Source: CAYPXJ01 sp964414595 (GTDB taxonomy: Bacteria; Pseudomonadota; Alphaproteobacteria; Rickettsiales; CAIJLX01). Taken from it: a stretch of DNA of 24,496 nt. Numbering within the stretch: the first letter of the stretch is position 1; each line of letters begins with the position of its first letter. The stretch lies in the NCBI GenBank assembly GCA_964414595.1, contig CAYPXJ010000026.1, positions 1-24,496 of the forward strand. Reading direction: 5' to 3'. Below, in pieces: positions 8,472-15,642 of the stretch. Made by a program: the position numbers and the translations under genes. The notes beneath the pieces are model-generated. The model was not told the DNA's origin. It saw only the letters and a list, made by a program, of their open reading frames with translations, and ran no database searches.

Positions 8472-9089
8472 ATGACGAAACGCGTACAATCAAAATATAA
8501 AATCAGTCGCCGCCTGGGTGTAAACCTGTGGGGCCGTGCGAAAGATCCGGTAAATTCGAAGAATTTCCCTCCGGGCCAGCATGGCGCAACCGGGCACCAT
8601 AAATCTTCGGATTATGGCAAGCAGCTGATGGCGAAGCAAAAGCTGAAAGGCTACTACGCCAACATTACAGAAAAGCAGTTTCGCAGCGTGTATGAGGAAG
8701 CCGCTCGCCGTAAAGGTGATACTTCCGAAAACCTGGTTGGCCTTCTCGAGCGCCGCCTGGACACCGTGATTTACCGCATGAATTTCGTCCCTACCATGTT
8801 CGCCGCGCGTCAATTTATCGCCCACAAACATGTGAAGGTGAATGGTAGGGTCGTCAATATTGCCAGTTACCGCGTGAAGGAAGGGGACACGATCGAGCTG
8901 AAAGAAAAAGCGCGTCAAGTTCCTATGGTGCTGGAAAACCAGAAAACCCCTGAGCGCGATGTGCCTTCCTACATGGAAGTCGATACCGCGAATTTCAAAG
9001 GCGTTTTCAAGCAAACTCCACGTTTCGCCGATGTGCCGTATCCGGTGATGATGGAGCCGAACCTCGTCATCGAGTTCTACTCGCGCTAA
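8472..9089 (+). CDS. rpsD: 30S ribosomal protein S4
   Basis: This 205-aa primary 16S rRNA-binding protein nucleates 30S body assembly. The N-terminus (TKRVQSKYKISRRLGVNLWGR) and the PPGQHG stretch are typical. The S4 RNA-binding domain occupies about 93-155 (LERRLDTVIYRMNF, AARQFIAHKHVKVNGRVVNI). The zinc-binding cysteines found in some S4 proteins are absent, as in most alphaproteobacteria. I chose ATG 8472 over an in-frame ATG 21 bases upstream because GGAG at 8463-8466 is correctly spaced for 8472, and the upstream ATG overlaps the -10 box. As usual in alphaproteobacteria the gene stands alone, outside the large ribosomal operon. A hairpin repeat follows the stop. Confidence 0.97.
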   Translation: MTKRVQSKYKISRRLGVNLWGRAKDPVNSKNFPPGQHGATGHHKSSDYGKQLMAKQKLKGYYANITEKQFRSVYEEAARRKGDTSENLVGLLERRLDTVIYRMNFVPTMFAARQFIAHKHVKVNGRVVNIASYRVKEGDTIELKEKARQVPMVLENQKTPERDVPSYMEVDTANFKGVFKQTPRFADVPYPVMMEPNLVIEFYSR

Positions 9090-9240
9090 ATCAAATTCTG
9101 GCGGCTGATTTCGTCGTCATTTTCGTCCTCGAAGGGTCACGTACGAAGTAGTACGCTCACCTTCTGTGGGCGAAAATTCCTAGAACTCATCTCGCCATTT
9201 CTTTGATTTACTCATTTTTCGCATCGTTCTAGCGAATTTT
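9089..9240. repeat. Intergenic hairpin repeat, copy 2
   Basis: A long imperfect palindrome starts at the rpsD stop. Outer arms: AATCAAA..TGGCG near 9089-9103 against CGCC..TTTGATT at 9193-9209. Inner arms: ATTTTCGTCC..GAAGG..GTAC (about 9119-9145) against GTAC..CCTTC..GCGAAAAT (about 9152-9178), with a 6-nt loop. It ends with TTTTTCGCATCG..AGCGAATTTT at 9215-9240, shared with copy 1 at 1121-1143. The region between here and the icd start (9241-9325) has only an 11-bp imperfect direct repeat (9248-9258 and 9262-9272) and a small TGGTA/TACCA dyad at 9301-9314. Confidence 0.65.
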
Positions 9241-9325
9241 GGGCCAACTACAAACCACAGGCTACAAGCCACCAATCCCCTTTATACCACCCCCCGATCA
9301 TGGTATTCTTACCAGACGGGGTGAT

Positions 9326-10588
9326 ATGGCCAAAATTAAGGTAAAAAATCCAATTGTAGAGCTGGATGGCGACGAAATGGCGCGCATCATGTGGCGCCTG
9401 ATTAAAGAAAAGCTCATCCTTCCTTATCTCGATATCAACATTAAGTATTTCGACTTAAGTATTGAAAATAGGGATAAAACTGAAGATAAAATAACGATAG
9501 AAGCCGCTGAAGCTATTAAGCAGCATCAGGTTGGTGTGAAATGTGCCACCATCACGGCGGATGCGGCCCGGGTTAAGGAATTCGGCCTGAAAAAAATGTG
9601 GCCATCACCCAACGGCACGATTCGCAATATTCTGGATGGGACGGTATTCCGCCAGCCCATTCTCTGCAGCAATATTCCGCGCCTGGTGCCGCATTGGACG
9701 CAGCCGATTGTCATTGGCCGCCATGCCTTCGCCGACCAATATAAGGCGACGGATATCGCCATCGACAAGCCGGGCAAGTTGACGATGTCCTTCCAGCCGA
9801 CGGATGGGTCGCCTGCGCAGGAATATAAGGTAATGGATTTCAAGTCCTCTGGTGTGGCGCTGGCAATGTATAATATCGACGAATCGATTCGCGGTTTTGC
9901 GCGCGCCTGTTTTAATTACGCGCTGGATTTGAAATGGCCGCTCTATTTTTCCAGCAAAAATACGATTCTCAAAACTTATGACGGGCGATTTAAGGATATT
10001 TTCGCCGAAGTGTATGAGGAAGAATTCAAGGACGAGTTCGAATCGCTCACGATTACTTATGAGCACCGTTTGATTGACGACATGGTGGCTTTTGCGCTGA
10101 AATCGCAGGGCGGATTTGTATGGGCGTGTAAGAATTACGATGGCGATGTGCAGTCGGATATCGTCGCGCAAGGTTTTGGCTCGCTCGGGCTGATGACTTC
10201 GGTGCTTACGACGCCGGATGGCAATATCATTGAAGCGGAGGCCGCGCATGGGACGGTGACGCGCCATTACCGTTTGCATCAGCAGGGCAAGCCGACTTCA
10301 ACGAACCCCATGGCCTCGATTTTTGCTTGGACGCGTGCGCTTTCCGCCCGTGCGGAATTTGATGGTACGCCGGAGCTGCGGCATTTCGCCGATACGCTGG
10401 AAGCTTCCTGCCTGACAACCGTAGAACAAGGACAAATGACAAAGGATCTTGCTATTCTCATCGGGAAGCCGCATGACTATCTGACGACCGAAGCGTTTAT
10501 CGATGCGGTCAAACTGACTTTTGAGAAAAAACTTCCGTGGCACCAAAACGACAATCTTCCAAAACGCCAATCATCGGGATCACGCTAG
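9326..10588 (+). CDS. icd: NADP-dependent isocitrate dehydrogenase (eukaryote-like dimeric type)
   Basis: The protein is 420 aa from ATG 9326. The frame is open 87 bases further upstream, but the family begins exactly with KIKVKNPIVELDGDEMARIMW, so the internal ATG is chosen; the GGGGTGAT just before it is a weak ribosome binding site. The enzyme decarboxylates isocitrate to 2-oxoglutarate in the TCA cycle, making NADPH. The substrate site SPNGTIRN (S94, R100) and R109 are present. So are the metal-site segment YDGDVQSDIVAQGFGSLGLM and the cofactor segment EAAHGTVTRHYR. Homologues are usually about 404-406 aa. This one carries about 16 extra C-terminal residues (PWHQNDNLPKRQ..) that run over the start of the next gene by 52 bases. 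Function should be normal. Confidence 0.95.
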   Translation: MAKIKVKNPIVELDGDEMARIMWRLIKEKLILPYLDINIKYFDLSIENRDKTEDKITIEAAEAIKQHQVGVKCATITADAARVKEFGLKKMWPSPNGTIRNILDGTVFRQPILCSNIPRLVPHWTQPIVIGRHAFADQYKATDIAIDKPGKLTMSFQPTDGSPAQEYKVMDFKSSGVALAMYNIDESIRGFARACFNYALDLKWPLYFSSKNTILKTYDGRFKDIFAEVYEEEFKDEFESLTITYEHRLIDDMVAFALKSQGGFVWACKNYDGDVQSDIVAQGFGSLGLMTSVLTTPDGNIIEAEAAHGTVTRHYRLHQQGKPTSTNPMASIFAWTRALSARAEFDGTPELRHFADTLEASCLTTVEQGQMTKDLAILIGKPHDYLTTEAFIDAVKLTFEKKLPWHQNDNLPKRQSSGSR

Positions 10589-11283
10589 ACGCGCAGGAGC
10601 CAGGCGGTTACTCGTCGCTGCCGTGGTATGCGCTGCGTAAGGATTACGCGAGCGCGGTGGCGCAAGCGGGGGGCATTCCTTTACATATTCCGCACGAAGC
10701 GGAACGCATCAAAGAGTATATCGCGCTGGTGGATGGTATGGTCTTTCCCGGCGGTGACCATGATATCGACCCCGCTTTATACGGCGCGGCGACTCGTCAT
10801 GAAAAAGTTGTGATTAATAATGCGCGCGCGCAATTTGAATTCGATTTGTTTAAGGCGGCGCTGGATAAGGATATACCCATTTTAGGCATCTGTGCTGGCC
10901 AACAATTAATGAATGTTGTGTTTGGCGGCACGCTGATACAGCATATTCCGGATGAAGTTCCAAATTTTCTGGATCATGACCCGCGCAAAAAAGGCGCACC
11001 GCAGGGCGATCTTGCGCATGATATTGAAATTACCGAAGGTACGCTGCTTTTTACCCTTTCCGGCGGTATGAAAAAGCAACGCGTGAACAGCTCGCACCAT
11101 CAGGCAGTAAAAACGGTTGGCAAAAATGTGGTGATTAATGCAGTGGCCACAGATGGTGTGATCGAAGGCATTGAAGTGAAGGGCCATAAGTTTTGTTTAG
11201 GGGTTGAATGGCATCCCGAATATTTGAATACCGATTTTGATCGCGCTATTTTCAAAGCGCTGATAAAGGCGGCGCACGCATAA
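10537..11283 (+). CDS. Gamma-glutamyl-gamma-aminobutyrate hydrolase family (PuuD-like) class I amidotransferase-fold protein
   Basis: This 248-aa protein of the peptidase C26 / class I glutamine amidotransferase fold has its triad visible: nucleophile C119 in GICAGQQ, then H226 and E228 in VEWHPEY. The opening PIIGITLDAQEPGGYSSLPWYALR and the VFPGGDHDIDPALYG segment match PuuD-like hydrolases, which cleave gamma-glutamyl bonds such as gamma-Glu-GABA in putrescine breakdown. No other putrescine genes are nearby, so the true substrate is open. No ATG lies early in the frame. The GTG at 10537 is the only start that retains the conserved first strand, giving a 52-base overlap with icd. The RluB-like gene begins directly after its stop. 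Confidence 0.85.
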   Translation: MAPKRQSSKTPIIGITLDAQEPGGYSSLPWYALRKDYASAVAQAGGIPLHIPHEAERIKEYIALVDGMVFPGGDHDIDPALYGAATRHEKVVINNARAQFEFDLFKAALDKDIPILGICAGQQLMNVVFGGTLIQHIPDEVPNFLDHDPRKKGAPQGDLAHDIEITEGTLLFTLSGGMKKQRVNSSHHQAVKTVGKNVVINAVATDGVIEGIEVKGHKFCLGVEWHPEYLNTDFDRAIFKALIKAAHA

Positions 11284-11991
11284 ATGCCTGCGGAGCGTAT
11301 TGCAAAAGTGATGGCGGCGGCAGGGTTATGTTCCCGTCGTGACGCGGAAGCCTGGATTGCCGCTAAGCGTGTTTCGGTAAATGGGGAAATTCTTACGTCG
11401 CCAGCTGTTAAAGTGGATATAGCGGTGGATGTTATCGAAGTGGATGGCAAGCGCATCGCGCAAACTCAGAAGCCACGCTTATGGCTTTATCATAAACCTG
11501 ATGGTTTGGTGACCACGCATAAAGATGAGCGCGGCCGCAAAACCGTTTTTGATACGCTGCCGAAAACGCTGCCGCGTGTGGTATCTGTAGGACGATTGGA
11601 CTTAAATTCTGAAGGGCTTCTGCTGCTTACGACCAGTGGCGAACTTGCTAATGAATTCGCTTCACCCAAGCGTGGCTGGATACGAAGTTACCGCGTGCGG
11701 GTTTATGGCGAGGTGCGTGAAGAGAGTTTGAAAAAACTTGCGCGAGGCATTACTATTGATGGTGTGCATTACGCGCCCATCACTGCAACTGTTGAAAAAA
11801 CATCTCCCGGCAAAAATACCTGGCTTATGTTTGCGCTGACTGAAGGAAAAAATCGGGAGATACGTAAAGTTTGCGAATATTTGGGTTTGCAGGTGAATCG
11901 CCTTATAAGGCTATCGTTTGGGCCGTTCCAGCTTGGAAATTTACAAGCAGGTGAAGTAAAGGAAGTGCAGGATTTCGAAAAGTTATGCTGA
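11284..11991 (+). CDS. rluB: RsuA/RluB-family pseudouridine synthase
   Basis: This 235-aa protein isomerises a uridine in rRNA. Residues about 1-60 form an S4 RNA-binding domain (RIAKVMAAAGLCSRRDAEAWIAAKRVSVNG). The catalytic domain has the family motif GRLDLNSEGLLLLTTSGEL with the catalytic aspartate at D106, and NREIRKVCEYLGLQVNRLIR near the end. The pattern fits RluB (23S rRNA U2605) best, but RluE, RluF and RsuA are close relatives, so the target is inferred. The ATG follows the preceding stop with no gap. The stop overlaps the rsmD start by 7 bases (ATGCTGA). It therefore sits in a tight icd, PuuD-like, rluB, rsmD unit, with two adjacent rRNA-modifying genes. Confidence 0.88.
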   Translation: MPAERIAKVMAAAGLCSRRDAEAWIAAKRVSVNGEILTSPAVKVDIAVDVIEVDGKRIAQTQKPRLWLYHKPDGLVTTHKDERGRKTVFDTLPKTLPRVVSVGRLDLNSEGLLLLTTSGELANEFASPKRGWIRSYRVRVYGEVREESLKKLARGITIDGVHYAPITATVEKTSPGKNTWLMFALTEGKNREIRKVCEYLGLQVNRLIRLSFGPFQLGNLQAGEVKEVQDFEKLC

Positions 11992-12548
11992 AGGTTATTT
12001 CCGGAAAACATCGCGGAAGACGCATCGAAGTGCTGGATGATAAAGCGGTGCGTCCAACTTCCGGCCGTACACGCGCGGCGATTTTTAATATTCTGCATCA
12101 CGCGAGTTTTTTAGAATTTGATGTAATTACTGACGCGGTTGTAGTGGATCTTTTTTGTGGTTCCGGTGCGCTAGGGCTTGAAGCGCTTTCGCGTGGCGCC
12201 GCGCATGTTACCTTTATCGATCAAAACCCAAAATGTTTGGCGCTCATTGAGCAAGCAGCAGAAAAATGGGGTGAAAGAAGTCAGGTGACGACGCTGCGCA
12301 GCGATTCTACGAATATTCCGCCGGCACGTAAAAAATGTATGCTGGCATTTTTGGATGCACCTTATCGCCAAGGGTTAACAGGCAAGGGGCTGGAAACACT
12401 TAAAAAGAGTGGGTGGCTGGAGAATGGTGCGGTGGTTGTAGCTGAAACGGCAAAGGAAGAAGACTACGACTTGCCCGAAGGTTTTACGCTTCTGGATGAG
12501 CGCGTTTATAATAACACCAAAGTGCGGTTTATTGGGTTTGCAGGCTAA
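11985..12548 (+). CDS. rsmD: 16S rRNA (guanine-N2)-methyltransferase RsmD
   Basis: This 187-aa SAM-dependent enzyme makes m2G966 of 16S rRNA in the 30S subunit. It shows ISGKHRGRRI at the N-terminus, the RPTSGRTRAAIFNIL segment typical of RsmD, the SAM-binding DLFCGSGALGLEALSRGA (motif I, from residue 55), and the catalytic motif IV as DAPY at 124-127 in place of the usual DPPY/DPPF. The start overlaps the rluB stop by 7 bases, so translation is probably coupled. Its stop overlaps by 4 bases the stop of the convergent small membrane protein gene, so the operon ends here without a separate terminator. Confidence 0.92.
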   Translation: MLKVISGKHRGRRIEVLDDKAVRPTSGRTRAAIFNILHHASFLEFDVITDAVVVDLFCGSGALGLEALSRGAAHVTFIDQNPKCLALIEQAAEKWGERSQVTTLRSDSTNIPPARKKCMLAFLDAPYRQGLTGKGLETLKKSGWLENGAVVVAETAKEEDYDLPEGFTLLDERVYNNTKVRFIGFAG

Positions 12549-12811
12549 CTAAGCGCTTTAAAAAGTCCATAAAGGCTGATCAGAATCCACGCGACTTCAA
12601 TAATAAACGAGGGCAAATTCCATGCGCGAATCAGCGAAACGAGCACCAGTGATGCGCCAAGAATATTGGTCAGTAGATAAGTAATACTATCGCTTTTTAG
12701 AGTGCCCGCATTCAGCAGGAAATAGCATGTGAGAATAATTGCAACGCCAACCAGACCGATACTGTTAAAAATAAGATCAAGTTGTTTAGTTTTTGATGGT
12801 TTTTTGGGCAT
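12545..12811 (-). CDS. Small three-helix membrane protein (CBU_0592-like)
   Basis: This 88-aa protein on the - strand has three predicted membrane helices: about 14-36 (IFNSIGLVGVAIILTCYFLL), 44-63 (TYLLTNILGASLVLVSLI) and 66-87 (LPSFIIEVAWILISLYGLF). The pattern, with G-x-x-L..Y-L-L-N in the middle and LPSFIIEVAW near the end, matches the small CBU_0592-like membrane family of unknown function seen in many proteobacteria. I chose the ATG at 12811, which gives a short charged N-terminus (MPKKPSKTKQ). An ATG at 12865 is in frame but would add 18 polar residues with no homologous feel. Neither start has a good ribosome binding site. It is convergent with rsmD and divergent from the PAS gene. 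Confidence 0.72.
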   Translation of the reverse strand: MPKKPSKTKQLDLIFNSIGLVGVAIILTCYFLLNAGTLKSDSITYLLTNILGASLVLVSLIRAWNLPSFIIEVAWILISLYGLFKALS

Positions 12812-12869
12812 TCGTTGCAGTTTACTAAAATTGAAGATTTTATAATTAGAAATAGAAATACACATCTGC

Positions 12870-12881
12870 GCTTAAATAAGC
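12870..12881. promoter_or_regulatory. Short palindrome in the divergent intergenic region
   Basis: GCTTA-AA-TAAGC is a perfect 5-bp dyad between the divergent small membrane protein gene and the PAS gene. TATCAT at 12882-12887, directly beside it, could be a weak -10 box for the PAS gene, whose ribosome binding site AAGGGG precedes ATG 12928. This is suggestive only. Confidence 0.25.
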
Positions 12882-12927
12882 TATCATATACCCATGACCA
12901 ACACCAACTGACGCAAGGGGCTGCGCT

Positions 12928-14145
12928 ATGGTTGATAATATGGTCACAGATTCAAACGAAGTTCCCTTTTCATTTAACGAGCTCTTTTTCTCTCGCACGG
13001 ATACGCGCGGAATTATTCTTTCCGGCAACAATGTATTTCAGCGAATCAGTCTTTATGAATGGAAGGAACTTCTCAAAAAACCTCATAATCTTATTCGCCA
13101 TGCGGATATGCCAAAAGGTGTGTTTTATTTATTTTGGGATACTTTGAAGCGTGGGGAGCCAATCGGGGCTTACGTTAAGAACCGCGCAAAGGATGGAAGA
13201 CACTATTGGGTTTTTGCGATTGCAACGCCTGTAAAAGGTGGCTTTTTATCGGTACGTATTAAGCCTGGCTCTGAGTTACTTAAGATTGTTGAAGAAGAAT
13301 ATCGCGCATTAGTCGCGCTGGAATATGGTGGAAAATTAACGCCTAAAGAAAGTGCTGAAAAATTGCTGGGCCGACTCAAAGAGTTGGGGTTCAATAACTA
13401 TCAGGAATTTATGTCGGCGGCGATCAGCAAAGAGATGGCGTGTCGGGATCAGCATTTAGGTTTGGGCGAAGATTCTGCGCGGCAATGCTTTGATGATATT
13501 ATGCTTGAAGCGCAGCCGCTTTTAAAGCAGGCGGAAAATATTCATGCCGCTTATTCGCGAAATGAATATGTTCCCCTTAACTTGCAAATTCAATCTGCGC
13601 AGTTGGGCGATCAGGGCGCAACGATTGATGTTATATCCCGTAACTACCATGTTATTTCCACGGAAATTAAGGACAAGATAGGCGAGTTCATGCAATCGGC
13701 AAAACAGGTTTTTAGTACGATTAATGATGCGCGTTTTCTTTTTTCCGTTGCCGTGATTCAGAACGATGTCGTGGGATTTTTTGAAAAAGAAGATGCTGTG
13801 GAGGGTTTTTCGAAAGCGGAGGAAATGCAATATTTGCAAAACCAGCAGGAAGAATATCGTCAAAAAGCACTTGATGGCATGAAGTCTATTATTCGCCAGA
13901 CGAAACAGTTTGAAGAGGATTGTTATCAAATGAAACGATTGGCTCTTGCGCTGGAAGTGACGCGTGTGATGGGTAAGGTGGAGAGCGCCCGACTTAATGA
14001 GACGAAGGATGGACTTAACGAGTTAATCGAGGATTTAGCTTCGTTTCAACGCTCTATCGCCGATAGTTTGAAACAGATTGAGCAATTAAATCGCCGTATA
14101 AAATATGGTGTTGGCTCGCTGACTCATTCCGCAAAAGTCGCATAA
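12928..14145 (+). CDS. PAS-domain protein with degenerate chemoreceptor-like C-terminal half
   Basis: This 405-aa cytoplasmic protein has no membrane segment. Residues about 15-112 are a PAS domain of the Aer type. The GIILSGNNVFQRIS..EW, HNLIRHADMPKGVF, GEPIGAYVKNRAKDG and YWVFAIATPV elements are those of PAS-containing chemoreceptors and energy-taxis sensors. From about 190 on the chain is helical and heptad-like. Residues 217-244 align without gaps to the hairpin tip of methyl-accepting chemotaxis proteins (LN..I..A..G.QG....V) but most CheA/CheW-contact residues differ. The usual methylation helices are not recognisable. It may be a non-canonical receptor or a scaffold sensing redox or oxygen. 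No cofactor can be assigned from sequence. The ATG at 12928 is supported by AAGGGG at about 8 nt. Confidence 0.82.
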   Translation: MVDNMVTDSNEVPFSFNELFFSRTDTRGIILSGNNVFQRISLYEWKELLKKPHNLIRHADMPKGVFYLFWDTLKRGEPIGAYVKNRAKDGRHYWVFAIATPVKGGFLSVRIKPGSELLKIVEEEYRALVALEYGGKLTPKESAEKLLGRLKELGFNNYQEFMSAAISKEMACRDQHLGLGEDSARQCFDDIMLEAQPLLKQAENIHAAYSRNEYVPLNLQIQSAQLGDQGATIDVISRNYHVISTEIKDKIGEFMQSAKQVFSTINDARFLFSVAVIQNDVVGFFEKEDAVEGFSKAEEMQYLQNQQEEYRQKALDGMKSIIRQTKQFEEDCYQMKRLALALEVTRVMGKVESARLNETKDGLNELIEDLASFQRSIADSLKQIEQLNRRIKYGVGSLTHSAKVA

Positions 14146-14178
14146 TAAGAAACCAGTCAAGAAAACTCGTTTCTTATT
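14144..14178. terminator. Hairpin between the PAS gene and tRNA-Leu (possible bidirectional terminator)
   Basis: AATAAGAAAC (14144-14153) and GTTTCTTATT (14169-14178) are a perfect 10-bp inverted repeat with a 15-nt loop. They overlap the PAS stop codon on one side and the tRNA 3' end on the other. The stem is AT-rich and no long T-run follows on either strand, so efficiency would be low. Its position between convergent genes fits a terminator or a 3'-end processing signal. Confidence 0.45.
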
Positions 14179-14264
14179 GGTGCCCAGAAGAGGACTCGAA
14201 CCTCCAAGGTATTGCTACCACTAGTACCTGAAACTAGCGCGTCTACCAATTCCGCCATCTGGGC
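14178..14264 (-). tRNA. tRNA-Leu (anticodon CAG)
   Basis: This 87-nt class II tRNA has CCA encoded. The acceptor stem pairs GCCCAGA with TCTGGGC, the discriminator base is A, and the D arm is GCGGAATTGGTAGACGCG. The anticodon stem CTAGT/ACTAG encloses the loop TTCAGGT with anticodon CAG, reading CUG codons. A long variable arm (TGGTAGCAATACC) and a TTCGAGT T-loop complete it. All are leucine tRNA features. It lies downstream of pyrE on the same strand, 46 bases away. Confidence 0.97.
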
Positions 14265-14310
14265 ACGAAACGAGGCGACGTTATACTTTTCCCGAAGCGG
14301 GAAGTAAAGA

Positions 14311-14898
14311 TTATTTCAGTCCGCGGCTGCCGGGTTTAATGGCAGGAACCAGTTCCATCTCAGGCGGAATTTGATCGGGTCTATAAGCAGGAATATTGAG
14401 CTTTAGCAATGTCACCAACGGTGTTGGTAGGTTATGCTCGCCATTGCTGCGATCAATCAGTGCGACTTCCGCAACGATCTCGCCCCCAGCTTCCTTGATA
14501 CACTTCATGGTTTCTAACGACGATTTGCCGGTGGTAACGACATCTTCTACCAATAAGACTTTTGCGCCCCGGGGTACTTCAAAGCCACGGCGGAAGGTGA
14601 ATTCGCCTTCCACACGTTCGCAGAATATAGCCGGCACACCAAGTTGCCGGCCCATTTCATACCCAACGACAACGCCACCCATCGCGGGCGATACAACCAT
14701 ATCGATTTTGATCGTGCCCAGTTTTTTGTGCATGCGGCGAATGAGTTCCGTGCAGAGTTTTTCGGAAAGTGCCGCATCCATCAATACGCGTGCACATTGC
14801 ACATACATTGGCGAACGCAAACCGGAAGAGAGGATGAAATGGCCGTAAAGAATCGCATCGGCATCTTCAAAATATTTTTTTATCTGATCTTCATCCAT
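14311..14898 (-). CDS. pyrE: Orotate phosphoribosyltransferase
   Basis: This 195-aa enzyme converts orotate and PRPP to orotidine 5'-phosphate in pyrimidine synthesis. The PRPP-binding signature VLLVEDVVTTGKSS is at 114-127. The mobile catalytic loop RVEGEFTFRRGF is at about 95-106, and the LSSGLRSPMYVQCARVL segment is at the N-terminus. The ATG at 14898 has only GGGCCCAAAAAG upstream, with no clear ribosome binding site. The gene starts just 15 nt after the T-run of a strong terminator that follows carD. Its expression therefore needs read-through of that terminator or a promoter hidden in it, an arrangement like the rph-pyrE attenuator. A perfect palindrome, TTGGGCCCAA (14903-14912), sits in the gap. 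Confidence 0.94.
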   Translation of the reverse strand: MDEDQIKKYFEDADAILYGHFILSSGLRSPMYVQCARVLMDAALSEKLCTELIRRMHKKLGTIKIDMVVSPAMGGVVVGYEMGRQLGVPAIFCERVEGEFTFRRGFEVPRGAKVLLVEDVVTTGKSSLETMKCIKEAGGEIVAEVALIDRSNGEHNLPTPLVTLLKLNIPAYRPDQIPPEMELVPAIKPGSRGLK

Positions 14899-14913
14899 CT
14901 TTTTGGGCCCAAT

Positions 14914-14946
14914 AAAAAAGGCGGTGGTTTTGATGCCACCGCCTTT
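14914..14946 (-). terminator. Strong intrinsic terminator after carD, directly ahead of pyrE
   Basis: Read on the - strand, AAAGGCGGTGG pairs perfectly with CCACCGCCTTT (11 bp) around an 8-nt loop and runs into six T residues. It begins 16 nt after the carD stop and ends 15 nt before the pyrE ATG, so it can act either as a simple carD terminator or as a pyrE attenuator. Confidence 0.88.
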
Positions 14947-14962
14947 ACCATATGCGTTTTAG

Positions 14963-15511
14963 TTACGCAGCAGATTTATTCAGAATGCGAATAAGCGATT
15001 CGGTTGCCTTTTGCTGATCAACTTTTTGAATCGCTGCGACTTCGCCTGCGAGGCGCGAAAGCGCATTTTCATAAATCACCCGCTCGGAGTAGGAGCGATC
15101 CGGATCGTTCACGTTCTTATGCAGATCGCGCACAACTTCCGCCAGCAGCACAATATTGCCGGAATTGATTTTGGTTTCGTATTCTTTTGCACGACGGCTC
15201 CACATACCGCGGCTGATTTTCGCGCGGCTTTGGAGTGTTTTACGCACTTTCTCGATATCGACAACCGAGCTAACACGGCGCAGGCCGGTGGAATGGCTAG
15301 CATTCACAGGCGTGCGGAGCGTCATGCGCTCTTTATCGAAATAAATAACATATACCTTCATCTCCATGCCGGCGATGGTTTGCGATTCAATCGTTTGAAC
15401 CACACCTACACCGTGCGAAGGATAGACAACAGAATCACCTGGCTTGAACTCAGTCGATTTCACCATACGAAAAACCCCGTTTTTACGTTTCTTGTTAGTT
15501 CCCGATGTCAT
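14963..15511 (-). CDS. carD: CarD-family RNA polymerase-binding transcription regulator
   Basis: This 182-aa protein has the CarD/CdnL/TRCF Tudor-like RNA polymerase interaction domain at about 20-75 (FKPGDSVVYPSHGVGVVQTIE..IYFDKERMTLRTPV), followed by a helical C-terminal DNA-contacting domain (SRAKISRGMWSRRAKEYETKINSGN, then LLAEVVRDLHKN). CarD proteins bind the beta subunit of RNA polymerase and stabilise open complexes, especially at rRNA promoters. The N-terminal stretch MTSGTNKKRKNG is extra compared with many homologues; an in-frame ATG at residue 16 (MVKSTEF) is an alternative start. GGTGA lies upstream of ATG 15511. The AT-rich 15530-15620 region should hold its promoter. A strong terminator follows. 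Confidence 0.93.
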   Translation of the reverse strand: MTSGTNKKRKNGVFRMVKSTEFKPGDSVVYPSHGVGVVQTIESQTIAGMEMKVYVIYFDKERMTLRTPVNASHSTGLRRVSSVVDIEKVRKTLQSRAKISRGMWSRRAKEYETKINSGNIVLLAEVVRDLHKNVNDPDRSYSERVIYENALSRLAGEVAAIQKVDQQKATESLIRILNKSAA

Positions 15512-15615
15512 AAGCAGAAATCACCACAACACGGATAAAATATATAACACAAAATTTGCCTAAAATAAACGCTAAAATTAGAATAAATTGCTAAGTATTT
15601 GATATTTATGGGGAT

Positions 15616-15635
15616 AAAAAAATGGCCCCAAGGGG
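15616..15635 (-). terminator. Weak candidate terminator of fdxA
   Basis: After the fdxA stop (- strand) comes a short CCCC..GGGG palindrome, then GCCA and seven T residues. The T-run is convincing but the stem is very short, so this is only a candidate. Confidence 0.35.
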
Positions 15636-15642
15636 TTAGCTA

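Noticed and set aside
9248..9272. Two copies of CTACAA-N-CCAC, 14 bases apart, upstream of icd, considered as regulator sites
   Set aside because: Only two short copies in a low-complexity stretch, not placed against an identifiable promoter.
9239..9325. N-terminal extension of icd by 29 residues
   Set aside because: The extension is Pro-rich and unlike the family. The homologous start is ATG 9326, and part of the extension lies next to the hairpin repeat.
12894..12911. Tiny upstream frame (MTNTN, stop) before the PAS gene, considered as a leader peptide
   Set aside because: It has no ribosome binding site and no hairpin that would make an attenuator; probably chance.
12815..13147. 110-aa + strand frame overlapping the PAS gene start
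   Set aside because: It is out of frame with the clear PAS domain, which has a good ribosome binding site at 12928; the composition is not protein-like.
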